From NCBI RefSeq assembly GCF_002101395.1, contig NZ_CP019706.1, positions 3,038,001-3,102,000 of the forward strand: a stretch of DNA of 64,000 bases, in the 5' to 3' direction. Positions 16,856 to 25,026 of the stretch are shown piece after piece; position 1 is the first letter of the stretch; each line of letters starts with the position of its first letter. The stretch is from Pantoea alhagi (lineage in GTDB: Bacteria; Pseudomonadota; Gammaproteobacteria; Enterobacterales; Enterobacteriaceae). The notes below the pieces were generated by a model, which saw nothing but the letters and a program-made list of their open reading frames with translations, ran no database searches and was not told the origin of the DNA. The position numbers and the translations under genes were made by a program.

Positions 16856-18373
16856 TTACGCCGCCGACATCGGCTGGGATAAGGTTTTTTCGATGGCAAT
16901 ACGCCATTCACGCCATCTTTGTTGTAATCGCTGGTGACGTGCCATATCGGGGCAGAAGGTACGATGTACCGGCAGCATGGCTAACATCTCCTGCGTCGAC
17001 AGCGGGCTGACCGCACTGCGCGCCAGCAGCGCCGCGCCGAGCGCTGAAAGTTCAGGTATGTCGCTGCGCATCACCGGACAACCCAGCAGATCCGCCTGAT
17101 ACTGCATCAGCCAGTCGTTTTTAGTTGGGCCGCCGTCTACCATTAACGCTGTTAAGGTAAAATCGGGATGCTGACGCATCGCATCAATGACGTCAGCAAT
17201 TTGATAGGTAATGGATTCCAGCGCCGCGCGTATCAGGTGCGCGCGCTTTACGCCCCGGTTCAGGCCACAGATCAGGCCGCGTGCATTGTCCACCCACCAG
17301 GGCGCGCCGAGGCCCGTTAAAGCAGGAACAAAGTAGACGCCGAGGGTGTTTTCCACCGAAGCAGGAAGCGTATTGAGTTCATGGTTCAGCTCTGTTTCCG
17401 GTAGTTCGCTTAGCCCGGTGCTGTCTGCCATCCAGGCGACCGCATCGCCGGTATGAGGGATGTTGCCTTCCAGGCCGTAAACCAGTTTTTCACCGTTATG
17501 CCAGGCGATGGTGGTCGCCAGCGCCTGAATATTGCACTGTGCCGAATGAATCGGTGCCATCACCGAAGAGCCGGTGCCATAAGTGGCCTTGACGCAGCCC
17601 GCTTTACCCAGCGCATGACCGAATAATGCCGCATGAGAATCGCCAATCATCGACATAATCGGAATACCGTCCGGGATGTTGTCCACGCCTTTGGTAAAGC
17701 CAAACAGACCGCTGGAAGGCTTGATTTCCGGGAGAGCCGCACGCGGAATCTGGAAGATTTCCAGCATTTCGTTGTTCCAGTCGCCGGTCACCAGATCCAG
17801 TAATTGGGTACGTGAGGCGTTGGAATAGTCGCAGTAAAAGGATTTGCCGGCGGTCAGGTTCCACAGCAGCCAGCTATCGATGGTGCCCAGGCAAATTTCG
17901 CCTTTTTCTGCCAGGGAAAAGCCGCCCGGTACCGATTCCAGCAGCCAGCGTAACTTCGAGGCGGAAAAAAGCGGCGCAACGGGCAGGCCAGTGACAGACT
18001 TTATCCTGGCTTCAAGATTATCCCGACGTAATCCTTCACAGAAGCTGGCCGTGCGTGAACACTGCCAGCTCAATGCCGCATTCAGCGGCGTGCCGTTACT
18101 GCGATACCAGCCGATGGCGGTTTCCCGCTGATTGCTGATCGCCAGAGCACAAACGTTCTCTGCGCCGACTGCTTTAATCGCTTTAGCCAGAACCTGCACA
18201 GAGGCGTCAATTAACAGCGTTCCCGATTGTTCCACCCAGCCTTCATGTGGCGTCTGGATAGACAAAGGTTGAGAAAACTTAACCAGCACTTCTCCCGCGT
18301 TATTCAGAGCGACAGCTTTCGCATTGGTCGTGCCTTCATCAAGCGCAATGATGATGTTTTTTGTTGCCGACAT
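16856..18373 (-). CDS. FGGY-family carbohydrate kinase
   Basis: Cytoplasmic ATP-dependent sugar or polyol kinase of 505 residues. The N-terminal phosphate-1 motif is ALDEGTTNAKA, followed by HEGWVEQ and AISNQRETAIGWYRSNGTPLN, all like glycerol kinase. The adenosine part has YGTGSSVMAPI, GLGAPWW and LMVDGGPTKNDWLMQ. GlpK-like features do not prove glycerol as substrate, since erythritol, xylulose and apulose kinases share them. First gene of the operon 18373-10808, with GGAG before the ATG and a palindromic operator about 70 bases upstream. It probably phosphorylates the ketose or polyol supplied by the transporter and dehydrogenases. Confidence 0.9.
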   Translation of the reverse strand: MSATKNIIIALDEGTTNAKAVALNNAGEVLVKFSQPLSIQTPHEGWVEQSGTLLIDASVQVLAKAIKAVGAENVCALAISNQRETAIGWYRSNGTPLNAALSWQCSRTASFCEGLRRDNLEARIKSVTGLPVAPLFSASKLRWLLESVPGGFSLAEKGEICLGTIDSWLLWNLTAGKSFYCDYSNASRTQLLDLVTGDWNNEMLEIFQIPRAALPEIKPSSGLFGFTKGVDNIPDGIPIMSMIGDSHAALFGHALGKAGCVKATYGTGSSVMAPIHSAQCNIQALATTIAWHNGEKLVYGLEGNIPHTGDAVAWMADSTGLSELPETELNHELNTLPASVENTLGVYFVPALTGLGAPWWVDNARGLICGLNRGVKRAHLIRAALESITYQIADVIDAMRQHPDFTLTALMVDGGPTKNDWLMQYQADLLGCPVMRSDIPELSALGAALLARSAVSPLSTQEMLAMLPVHRTFCPDMARHQRLQQRWREWRIAIEKTLSQPMSAA

Positions 18374-18443
18374 GAGCGTTTCTCCAAAACAATAATCATT
18401 CAGACGCAGACACGCACACCGTTCAACTTCTGCTGTTCGCTTC

Positions 18444-18457
18444 TGAATATATATTCA
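18444..18457 (-). promoter_or_regulatory. Palindromic operator upstream of the kinase operon
   Basis: Perfect palindrome TGAATATATATTCA, 71 bases before the kinase start. Near-identical palindromes lie at 19800-19813 and 19888-19901 before the transketolase genes, so this is probably the binding site of the SorC-type regulator. Confidence 0.65.
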
Positions 18458-18610
18458 ATATTGATTATATATTTGTATACGATAGCCAGATTCCACGAGC
18501 GGAGCTACAGGCAAAGTTGCCTAATGTGCTTATTATCACATTTCTTTTACGCATTAACCGTTGCGGGCAGGAGGGGATGAAACGAGGTTATTGATTAATT
18601 TATAAAGAGA

Positions 18611-18658
18611 TTTTGGCGTTGCCCTGCCACTGCTGAACAGTAAAGGCCAACGCCAAAA
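18611..18658 (-). terminator. Strong hairpin after the SorC-type regulator gene
   Basis: Perfect 11-base-pair stem TTTTGGCGTTG / CAACGCCAAAA with an inner ACTG/CAGT helix, starting 22 bases past the regulator stop. It probably separates the regulator from the downstream kinase operon. The T-run is short. Confidence 0.6.
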
Positions 18659-18679
18659 CAAGAATGGGCGACAAAAGAA

Positions 18680-19630
18680 CTATTCTTTAATCAGCGCCCT
18701 GGCGGTGGGGTAATCGGTGATCAGAACGTCGATATAGCCGCCTTTCAGCGCGCCTTTGATTGCCGCGACCTTATCGCTGCCGCCCGCCAGAGCCACAACG
18801 TTCGGGCAGTTTTTCACTTTATCCAGCGCCATACCGATCACCGGATCTTCATGTTCCGCTAATACCGGCGCGCCATCTTTATCGTAGTAGTGCAAACAGA
18901 TATCTCCGACGGCGCCGCGTTCGGCCAGTAGCTCAAGCATTTCCGCCTGATAGTAGTTGCCAGAGGTTTTCAACAGCTGCGACGGCTCCAGAATGCCGAT
19001 GCCGACAATGGCGATATTTACCTCATCGAAGCGGGCAATCACCTCCGCCACATCCTGACTGGCAACCAGACGCGCTTTCTCCTGGGTAGAGCCTTCAATA
19101 CTTTGCGCTGGCAGCAGCCATGCGCGGCAGTTTAGCTGTTGCGCCAGGGTTTGCGTCAGGATAGTGGCCTGAACGTTGCCGTTTGGCCCAACGCCGCCCA
19201 GCAGCTGGATCACGCCGCTGGCCTTGAGATTTGGCGTATGCACTTCATCCACCATGGCACGAATGGTAGAGCTCCAGGAAGAGATACCAACCAGATCGTT
19301 GGGACGCAGGCGGGTTTCAATATAGTGCGCGGCAGCGGAACCGATAGCGCGTTTAAGCGCGCTGTCCGGGGCATCATCAGCAACGTCTACTACAACTGCC
19401 TGTTTAATGCCGTACCGTTCTTCAATCCCTCTTTCTATGTTTAAAAAGATATTAGACGGCTGAATCACGCTGATTTTAACCAGACCTTCTTTCTGACAGC
19501 GCGTAATGGCGCGTGAGACGAACGATTGAGAAAGCGATAAAGACTGCGCGATTTCAGACTGCTTCATTCCTTCCAGGTAGTAAAGGGTGGCAATTTTAAC
19601 CAAGAGACGCTGTTCATCCTGTTTAGCCAT
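18680..19630 (-). CDS. SorC/DeoR-type sugar-responsive transcriptional regulator
   Basis: DNA-binding regulator of 316 residues. The N-terminal helix-turn-helix is MKQSEIAQSLSLSQSFVSRAITRCQKEG. It is followed by the sugar-phosphate-binding domain of the SorC family (VGISSWSSTIRAMV, VIQLLGGVG, GIGILEPSQLL, AGGSDKVAAIKGAL), as in LsrR and EryD. I use the ATG at 19630, preceded by GAGGA, instead of 19642. It lies between the two target operons, divergent from the transketolase genes. It likely binds the AT-rich palindromes and responds to a phosphorylated intermediate. Confidence 0.9.
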   Translation of the reverse strand: MAKQDEQRLLVKIATLYYLEGMKQSEIAQSLSLSQSFVSRAITRCQKEGLVKISVIQPSNIFLNIERGIEERYGIKQAVVVDVADDAPDSALKRAIGSAAAHYIETRLRPNDLVGISSWSSTIRAMVDEVHTPNLKASGVIQLLGGVGPNGNVQATILTQTLAQQLNCRAWLLPAQSIEGSTQEKARLVASQDVAEVIARFDEVNIAIVGIGILEPSQLLKTSGNYYQAEMLELLAERGAVGDICLHYYDKDGAPVLAEHEDPVIGMALDKVKNCPNVVALAGGSDKVAAIKGALKGGYIDVLITDYPTARALIKE

Positions 19631-19799
19631 GCTGTTCCTCAACGCATTTTTTATTGCAGTCAGTATGTTTTAGCGGGCCATGATACGCGAAAAAGCATAG
19701 AGTTTAAGTGTGATTAACCTCAAACTTTTATCAAACATCCAGCAAGGTGCTGGACAAGGAATGAACACAGATCGTATGCTTTGAATATAAAATCATTAA

Positions 19800-19813
19800 T
19801 GAATATTTATTCA
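19800..19813. promoter_or_regulatory. Palindromic operator in the regulator/transketolase intergenic region
   Basis: TGAATATTTATTCA, twelve of fourteen bases identical to the site at 18444. It lies between the divergent regulator and transketolase genes and could control both. Confidence 0.6.
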
Positions 19814-19844
19814 ATGATCGCAAATCCTCTTTTTTGTTAGTGAT

Positions 19845-19880
19845 GTGCCTCCACCAGACCCTGGTCAGGCACCTTTTTTT
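19845..19880 (+). terminator. Intrinsic terminator or attenuator in the transketolase leader
   Basis: The stem GTGCCT...AGGCAC with inner ACCAG/CTGGT is followed by C and seven T residues. It lies about 50 bases ahead of the transketolase start and downstream of the first operator. It could attenuate the operon or end a short independent transcript. Confidence 0.7.
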
Positions 19881-19887
19881 ACAGCAT

Positions 19888-19901
19888 GGAATAAATATTC
19901 A
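19888..19901 (+). promoter_or_regulatory. Third palindromic operator copy, just before the transketolase genes
   Basis: GGAATAAATATTCA, one base from a perfect palindrome of the same family as 18444 and 19800. It lies 29 bases before the start codon. Confidence 0.55.
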
Positions 19902-19929
19902 AAGAAGAATAACTATTCGGAGGCGTATG

Positions 19930-20760
19930 ATGAACCCATTTTTGTTGTCAGTACCAGAACTGGAAAAAAAGGCGCGCGCGGTGCGACGTCATATTATCAA
20001 CCTTAACGCAAATAGTCCTGCTGGCGGTCATACCGGCGCAGATCTTTCACAGGTAGAACTGCTGACGGCACTCTATTTCCGTATTCTTAACTGCGCACCG
20101 GAGAGAGTGGAAGACCGCGATCGCGATATCTATATCCAGTCAAAAGGGCATGCGGTGGGCTGCTATTACTGCGTGCTGGCGGAGGCGGGTTATTTTCCAC
20201 TGGCGTGGCTGGAAACCTATCAGCACGCCAATTCGCATCTGCCCGGCCATCCGGTAAAACAGAAAACGCCGGGTATTGAATTAAATACTGGCGCGCTGGG
20301 GCACGGTTTGCCGGTTGCAGTGGGCCTGGCCATTGCTGCAAAGCGTGACAACAGTAAGCGTCGCATTTTCCTGATCACCGGGGACGGCGAGCTGGCGGAG
20401 GGCAGTAACTGGGAGGCGGCGATGGCTGCAGCGCACTATCAGCTGGATAACCTGGTGATCATCAATGACAAAAATGGATTACAGCTGGCGGGCGCAACGC
20501 GAGAGATTTTGAATACCGACCCGTTAGATGAAAAGTGGCGCGCCTTCGGCATGGAGGTCTCAGCGTGTCAGGGCAACGATATGCACGCCGTGGTGGCAGC
20601 GCTGGAAAGTCTTACGCCGTGCGGCAAGCCGCATGTGTTGATTGCGCATACGACCAAAGGCGCCGGAGTTTCATTTATCGCGGGTAAGCCAGAATGGCAC
20701 CACCGGGTGCCGAAAGGCGATGAAATTACTCTGGCGATGAATGAGCTGAAAGATCTTTGA
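19930..20760 (+). CDS. Transketolase, N-terminal (thiamine diphosphate-binding) subunit
   Basis: First half of a split transketolase, about 276 residues. It carries the cofactor diphosphate motif GDGELAEGSNWEAA with the following INDKNGL, and the active-site histidines in SPAGGHTGADLS, SKGHAVGCYY and GALGHGLPVAVGLA. GGAGG lies six bases before ATG 19930 (ATG 19927 is the alternative). It pairs with the next gene to make a full enzyme moving a two-carbon unit between ketose and aldose phosphates. Split transketolases are common in dedicated sugar pathways, such as apulose 4-phosphate use, but the substrate here is unknown. Confidence 0.9.
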   Translation: MNPFLLSVPELEKKARAVRRHIINLNANSPAGGHTGADLSQVELLTALYFRILNCAPERVEDRDRDIYIQSKGHAVGCYYCVLAEAGYFPLAWLETYQHANSHLPGHPVKQKTPGIELNTGALGHGLPVAVGLAIAAKRDNSKRRIFLITGDGELAEGSNWEAAMAAAHYQLDNLVIINDKNGLQLAGATREILNTDPLDEKWRAFGMEVSACQGNDMHAVVAALESLTPCGKPHVLIAHTTKGAGVSFIAGKPEWHHRVPKGDEITLAMNELKDL

Positions 20761-20774
20761 GGGAGGTAATGAAA

Positions 20775-21719
20775 ATGAATAACGCAGAACATCTGGCAAA
20801 TGTCATGGTCACGGCTTTTATTGATGCCGTCGGGCAGGGCATGGATATCATCCCTGTGGTAGCTGATTCTACCTCCACCGCAAAAATCGCGCCCTTTATC
20901 GAAAAGTTTCCCGACCGTATCGTTAACGTTGGGATTGCTGAACAGACGCTGGTAGGCACCGCCGCTGGATTAGCACTGGCGGGGAAAATCGCCGTAACCT
21001 GTAACGCCGCGCCATTTCTTATTGCACGCGCCAACGAACAGGTCAAGGTGGACGTTTGCTACAACAACACTAACGTTAAGCTGTTTGGGCTGAATGCCGG
21101 TGCCAGTTATGGGCCGCTGGCCAGCACGCATCATGCTATTGATGATATTTCAGTGGTAAGGGGATTCGGCAATATTCAAATCTTCGCGCCGTCATCGCCG
21201 CTGGAGTGCCGTCAGATTATTGATTATGCCCTGGCGCATGTTGGCCCGGTTTATATTCGTCTGGATGGTAAAGCCCTGCCGGAGCTACATGATGAATCAT
21301 ATCGCTTCCGCCCGGGGGCAATCGATCTCCTGCGCGACGGTAACGATATTGCGCTGGTGGCGATGGGATCGACGGTTCATGAGGCGGTTGACGCCGCCTC
21401 GCGGCTTGCTGACCAGGGGATCACCACCCGTGTGATCAACGTTCCTTCCATCAGGCCGCTGGATCGTGAGGCGCTTAGCGAGAGTTTGCGCGGAATGGAT
21501 AGGGTGATAAGCGTTGAGGAACATAACGTTAACGGCGGCGTCGGCAGCATTGTGGCCGAGGTACTGGCCGAATATGGTCATGGCGCGAAACTAAAACGGC
21601 TTGGCATTGCGGATGGAGACTATGCAATTGCCGCCGACCGTAAAGACATGCGCGCCTGGCACGGTATTGATGCAGCGGGCATTGTGCAACAGGCATTGAA
21701 TATGATGAATCACGCGTAA
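20775..21719 (+). CDS. Transketolase, C-terminal (pyrimidine-binding) subunit
   Basis: Second half of the split transketolase, about 314 residues. It holds the catalytic glutamate that activates the cofactor (NVGIAEQTLVGTAAGLAL), the phenylalanine/arginine-rich CNAAPFLIARANEQV loop, and the C-terminal domain with DGNDIALVAMGS and SVEEHNVNGGVGS. The ATG at 20775 is eight bases after GGGAGG, while 20769 would be too close. The ribosome site overlaps the end of the partner gene, so the two are coupled. The partner at 19930-20760 lies directly upstream. Confidence 0.9.
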   Translation: MNNAEHLANVMVTAFIDAVGQGMDIIPVVADSTSTAKIAPFIEKFPDRIVNVGIAEQTLVGTAAGLALAGKIAVTCNAAPFLIARANEQVKVDVCYNNTNVKLFGLNAGASYGPLASTHHAIDDISVVRGFGNIQIFAPSSPLECRQIIDYALAHVGPVYIRLDGKALPELHDESYRFRPGAIDLLRDGNDIALVAMGSTVHEAVDAASRLADQGITTRVINVPSIRPLDREALSESLRGMDRVISVEEHNVNGGVGSIVAEVLAEYGHGAKLKRLGIADGDYAIAADRKDMRAWHGIDAAGIVQQALNMMNHA

Positions 21720-21866
21720 ACGCTACCAAAAATTAAACTGTTATGCATTGATATATATAAGCTAATGTAATGCCTGGAGAATGCCAGACGTATGCTGACA
21801 GGGGTGAGAGGTCAGGGGGAATACGCTGGCAGTCAGTAAACAATAGCCGGTATGGAGTGCATTTTA

Positions 21867-22289
21867 ATGGATGGTTCATGTCTGTGTGGCAGCGTAGGGT
21901 TTAGATTAGTCGTCCCGCCGAAGGCATTTTATCGCTGTCACTGTTCACTCTGTCGCAAGCAAACGGGAGTTGGCTTTAATCTGGCAACGCTGGTTAAGCT
22001 GGAAAACTTTGCCTGGATAAAGGGTGAGGGCGCGATCAAAAGCTGGACAAAACCAGGCGGTTACCGCACCGATTTTTGTTCGGCGTGTGGCTCAACGGTT
22101 CCTAATATCTTAAGGGGAATGCCTTACGTATGGATCCCTGTAGGCTTGCTGGATGAGGATACAAATATTCCCTGCATCGCTGATTACTGCACGGATGATG
22201 CAAAGTCCTGGGATACAACCCGTTCAGAGAGGAATCACAGCGGCCCGGTAGCGTCACTGGATGCTCTTTTGCGATTGCTTGAGGTGTAG
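21867..22289 (+). CDS. GFA/CENP-V-family zinc protein
   Basis: A 140-residue protein of the glutathione-dependent formaldehyde-activating (GFA) superfamily. Zinc ligands are visible as CLCG near the start, CHCSLCRK and CSACGS. ATG 21867 is nine bases after GGAG; ATG 21852 is an in-frame alternative. Family members are often annotated as formaldehyde-activating, but a true glutathione hydroxymethyl function is shown for very few, so substrate and role are unknown. Cytoplasmic, single gene. Confidence 0.85.
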   Translation: MDGSCLCGSVGFRLVVPPKAFYRCHCSLCRKQTGVGFNLATLVKLENFAWIKGEGAIKSWTKPGGYRTDFCSACGSTVPNILRGMPYVWIPVGLLDEDTNIPCIADYCTDDAKSWDTTRSERNHSGPVASLDALLRLLEV

Positions 22290-22381
22290 GAAAGAAAAGA
22301 TGCGGCGTAACGCGCAGCACACCCGCGCTTTTCGCCGCTGACCGCCATTTATTGTTGAGTGCCCTGAAAACCAACCCGACA

Positions 22382-22891
22382 TCAATAGAAGAGTTGCATC
22401 GCAACACGGCGTTGCGGGTTTAATCCTGATGCGACTTCCGCTGTGAGCAATTCTCTCAGACGGGGCTGAATGACCTTACCTTCGGCGATTTGAAACCCAA
22501 GCGAGGCGTAAAAAGGAGCATTAAATGGCGCATAGCGATCGGTTGTCAGCGAGGCACCCGTTAAGCCACGCCGCTTCCCTTCTGAAAGAAGCGCATTCAT
22601 TAATTGTCGGCCAATCCCCCGACGCTGCCAGGTTGGATGGACATCAGCTTCGGCGATATGTAGCCAGTTATCAACAATAAAGGCACCGGCGAACCCGACC
22701 GGAATTTCTCCTGAAGCAAAGGCAGCGAGCAGCAACCCTTCATGCAATAGCTTGCTGAATTCTTCAATACTGCCTGCGGCAGGCGATCCGGCAACGGCAC
22801 CTTCGTTGCGTAACGTTTCAAACGATGCTAATTCAATAGATTGTAGCGCGGCTAAGTGCTCAGCTCGCGCAGATCCGATCAAGATATTCAT
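22382..22891 (-). CDS. GNAT-family N-acetyltransferase
   Basis: A 169-residue acetyltransferase with the CoA-binding motif TWQRRGIGRQLMNALL, the preceding LHIAEADVHP strand and the closing YAPFNAPFYASLGF segment. I chose MNILIGS (22891); an upstream ATG would add seven residues. Substrate unknown. It converges on the GFA gene with a 92-base gap containing a GC-rich inverted repeat. Confidence 0.82.
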   Translation of the reverse strand: MNILIGSARAEHLAALQSIELASFETLRNEGAVAGSPAAGSIEEFSKLLHEGLLLAAFASGEIPVGFAGAFIVDNWLHIAEADVHPTWQRRGIGRQLMNALLSEGKRRGLTGASLTTDRYAPFNAPFYASLGFQIAEGKVIQPRLRELLTAEVASGLNPQRRVAMQLFY

Positions 22892-23165
22892 GACATGAGG
22901 GCAGCCTGGCATCCTGTGATATTGCTATCTGACACAGCCGGATAGCCCGTTGCAGTTTGTGGTTTTGTTACAGATCATGGTGAATAAAATAGTGTCAGGC
23001 CCATGGTTGTTCTCGCATTAGTTAGTGGCTTTTCACAGTCTGCGGCAAGTATCATTTATGCCTCTTCCTGTACTGATTTTAAAACTTGTTTCTCCTTGTT
23101 CCCACTGGCATTATCCTTAACAGGTCTGAACAAGACGCTAATTACAACCCATTGATTTTAAATGA
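22892..23165. other. Intergenic region before the TPP riboswitch
   Basis: It should carry the promoters of the leftward GNAT gene and the rightward thiMD transcript. I see no gene or distinct motif. Confidence 0.4.
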
Positions 23166-23282
23166 CTCGGGGTGCCCTTCTTTGTGAAGGCTGAGAAATA
23201 CCCGTATTACCTGATCTGGATAATGCCAGCGTAGGGAAGTCAGATGCCTGGCCGGCATTGCTTCCTGAACGTCGGCCAGGAG
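23166..23282 (+). ncRNA. TPP (THI-box) riboswitch with ribosome-site hairpin
   Basis: The conserved aptamer is plain: CTCGGGGTGC, then CTGAGAAATACCC, ACCTGATCTGGATAATGCCA and GCGTAGGGAA (about 23166-23240). Downstream, CCTGGCCG (from 23247) can pair with CGGCCAGG (to 23281). That second arm contains most of the AGGAG ribosome site of thiM. When thiamine diphosphate binds, this hairpin should hide the site and shut off translation. The class is well established; the hairpin pairing is read directly from the sequence. Confidence 0.95.
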
Positions 23283-23286
23283 CATT

Positions 23287-24078
23287 ATGAAACAGCCTGA
23301 CCTGCCTGATAACGCGCTTGTTGCGCACTCTCTCTCCCTGTTCCGCCAGCGTGCGCCGCTGATCCACTGCATGACTAACGATGTGGTGCAATCCTTTACC
23401 GCTAACGTCTTGCTGGCGCTTCACGCGTCGCCCGCGATGGTTATCGATGCCGAAGAAGCCGCGCAGTTTAGCGCTATCTCCGATGCGCTGCTGATTAACG
23501 TCGGGACGCTGACCCAGCCGCGCGCCGCAGCCATGCTGGCGGCAGTCAACGCCGCTAACGCCGCCAGCACGCCCTGGACGCTCGATCCGGTAGCGGTAGG
23601 GGCGCTGCGCTTGCGTAGCGAATTCTGCCAGCAACTGCTGACGCTGCAGCCCGCAGCGATTCGTGGCAACGCCTCTGAAATTCTCGCGCTGGCGCTACAG
23701 CAGGGCGGCGGACGCGGCGTGGATACGCAGCACCCGACGGAATCAGCGCTTTCTGCTGCCCGGCAGCTGGCCCGGCGCTATGCCACCATCGTTGCCATTA
23801 CCGGCGAGGTGGATTACGTCACCGATGGCGAGCGCACGCTGCGCATTCCAGGCGGCTCGCCTCTGATGACGCGCGTGGTTGGCACCGGCTGCGCGCTTTC
23901 GGCGGTAGTGGCTGGCTTTGCGGCGCTGCCGGGCGATCGGCTGCTGCATGTTGCCAGCGCCTGCCAGATTATCTCCTGCGTCGGTGCTCAGGCGGCAGCT
24001 TCAACAAGCGGGCCGGGCAGCTTTATCCCGGCCTTTCTTGACGGACTCTGGAACCTGAATGAGGAGGCGCTGGCATGA
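23287..24078 (+). CDS. thiM: Hydroxyethylthiazole kinase
   Basis: Salvage enzyme phosphorylating 4-methyl-5-(2-hydroxyethyl)thiazole for thiamine synthesis, 263 residues. Family motifs include HCMTNDVVQSFTAN, ALLINVGTLT, TPWTLDPVAVGAL, IRGNASEI, and the ATP/active-site loop VVGTGCALSAVVA with the catalytic Cys. It is controlled by the upstream TPP riboswitch. The stop overlaps the start of thiD by four bases (ATGA). Confidence 0.97.
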   Translation: MKQPDLPDNALVAHSLSLFRQRAPLIHCMTNDVVQSFTANVLLALHASPAMVIDAEEAAQFSAISDALLINVGTLTQPRAAAMLAAVNAANAASTPWTLDPVAVGALRLRSEFCQQLLTLQPAAIRGNASEILALALQQGGGRGVDTQHPTESALSAARQLARRYATIVAITGEVDYVTDGERTLRIPGGSPLMTRVVGTGCALSAVVAGFAALPGDRLLHVASACQIISCVGAQAAASTSGPGSFIPAFLDGLWNLNEEALA

Positions 24079-24875
24079 TCCGCATTAACGCATTAACCAT
24101 TGCCGGTACCGATCCCAGCGGCGGCGCAGGTATCCAGGCCGATCTGAAAACCTTTTCTGCGCTGGGCGCTTATGGCACCAGCGTGATCACGGCGTTGGTA
24201 GCGCAAAATACCTGCGGCGTGCAGTCGGTTTACCGTATCGAACCTGACTTTGTTGCCGCACAGCTGGATTCAGTATTAAGCGATGTGCGTATTGATAGCG
24301 CCAAAATCGGCATGCTGGCGGAGAGCGATATTGTCGAAGCGGTCGCGGAAAGGCTTCGCCACGCCGCCATTCCCTGGGTGGTACTGGATACGGTGATGCT
24401 GGCGAAAAGCGGCGATGCGCTGTTGTCAACGCAGGCGGTAGAGACGCTGCGCCAGCAGTTGTTGCCGCAGGTGTCATTGATTACGCCTAACCTGCCGGAG
24501 GCGGCGGCGCTGCTGGAAACGCATCATGCGCGCGATGAGGCGGAAATGAAGCAGCAGGGCAGAGCGCTGCTGGCGCTGGGCTGCGAGGCGGTGCTGATCA
24601 AGGGCGGGCACCTCAGTGATGCCGAAAGTCCGGACTGGCTGTTTACCCGTGAAGGTGAGCAACGTTTTACCGCGCCGCGTATCGCCACGCGTAATACCCA
24701 CGGTACCGGCTGTACGCTCTCTTCGGCGCTGGCTGCCCTACGCCCACGTCATAATGACTGGGCCACAACGATTGCTGCGGCTAAAAACTGGCTACAGGGT
24801 GCGCTGGAACAGGCTGATACGCTGGAGGTAGGAAAGGGCATCGGGCCTGTGCACCATTTTTACCGCTGGTGGTAG
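24075..24875 (+). CDS. thiD: Hydroxymethylpyrimidine/phosphomethylpyrimidine kinase
   Basis: Bifunctional kinase making HMP diphosphate for thiamine assembly, 266 residues of the ribokinase fold. The start TIAGTDPSGGAGIQADLKTF and the anion-hole loop THGTGCTLSSALAAL with its catalytic Asp-equivalent Cys region are conserved, as are VVLDTVMLAKSGD and LITPNLPEA. Translationally coupled to thiM. Confidence 0.97.
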   Translation: MIRINALTIAGTDPSGGAGIQADLKTFSALGAYGTSVITALVAQNTCGVQSVYRIEPDFVAAQLDSVLSDVRIDSAKIGMLAESDIVEAVAERLRHAAIPWVVLDTVMLAKSGDALLSTQAVETLRQQLLPQVSLITPNLPEAAALLETHHARDEAEMKQQGRALLALGCEAVLIKGGHLSDAESPDWLFTREGEQRFTAPRIATRNTHGTGCTLSSALAALRPRHNDWATTIAAAKNWLQGALEQADTLEVGKGIGPVHHFYRWW

Positions 24876-25026
24876 GCGTAACGTAAAATTTACCCGCGAA
24901 TATTTCTGAAAAATGGAGTCAGCAGTTTGCGTAAGTGAGGGAAAGGAGGTCAGTCTGTGGCGGGTCGTCGGGCGGTGGGAACTCTGCCCGACCAGTCAAG
25001 CCTCGCCTCAATTTACAGGAGCAAAC

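Noticed and set aside
10808..21719. Assignment of the cluster as the D-apiose pathway
   Set aside because: The split transketolase and FGGY kinase fit, but no apiose isomerase-like gene is seen and two dehydrogenases are present, so the substrate is left open.
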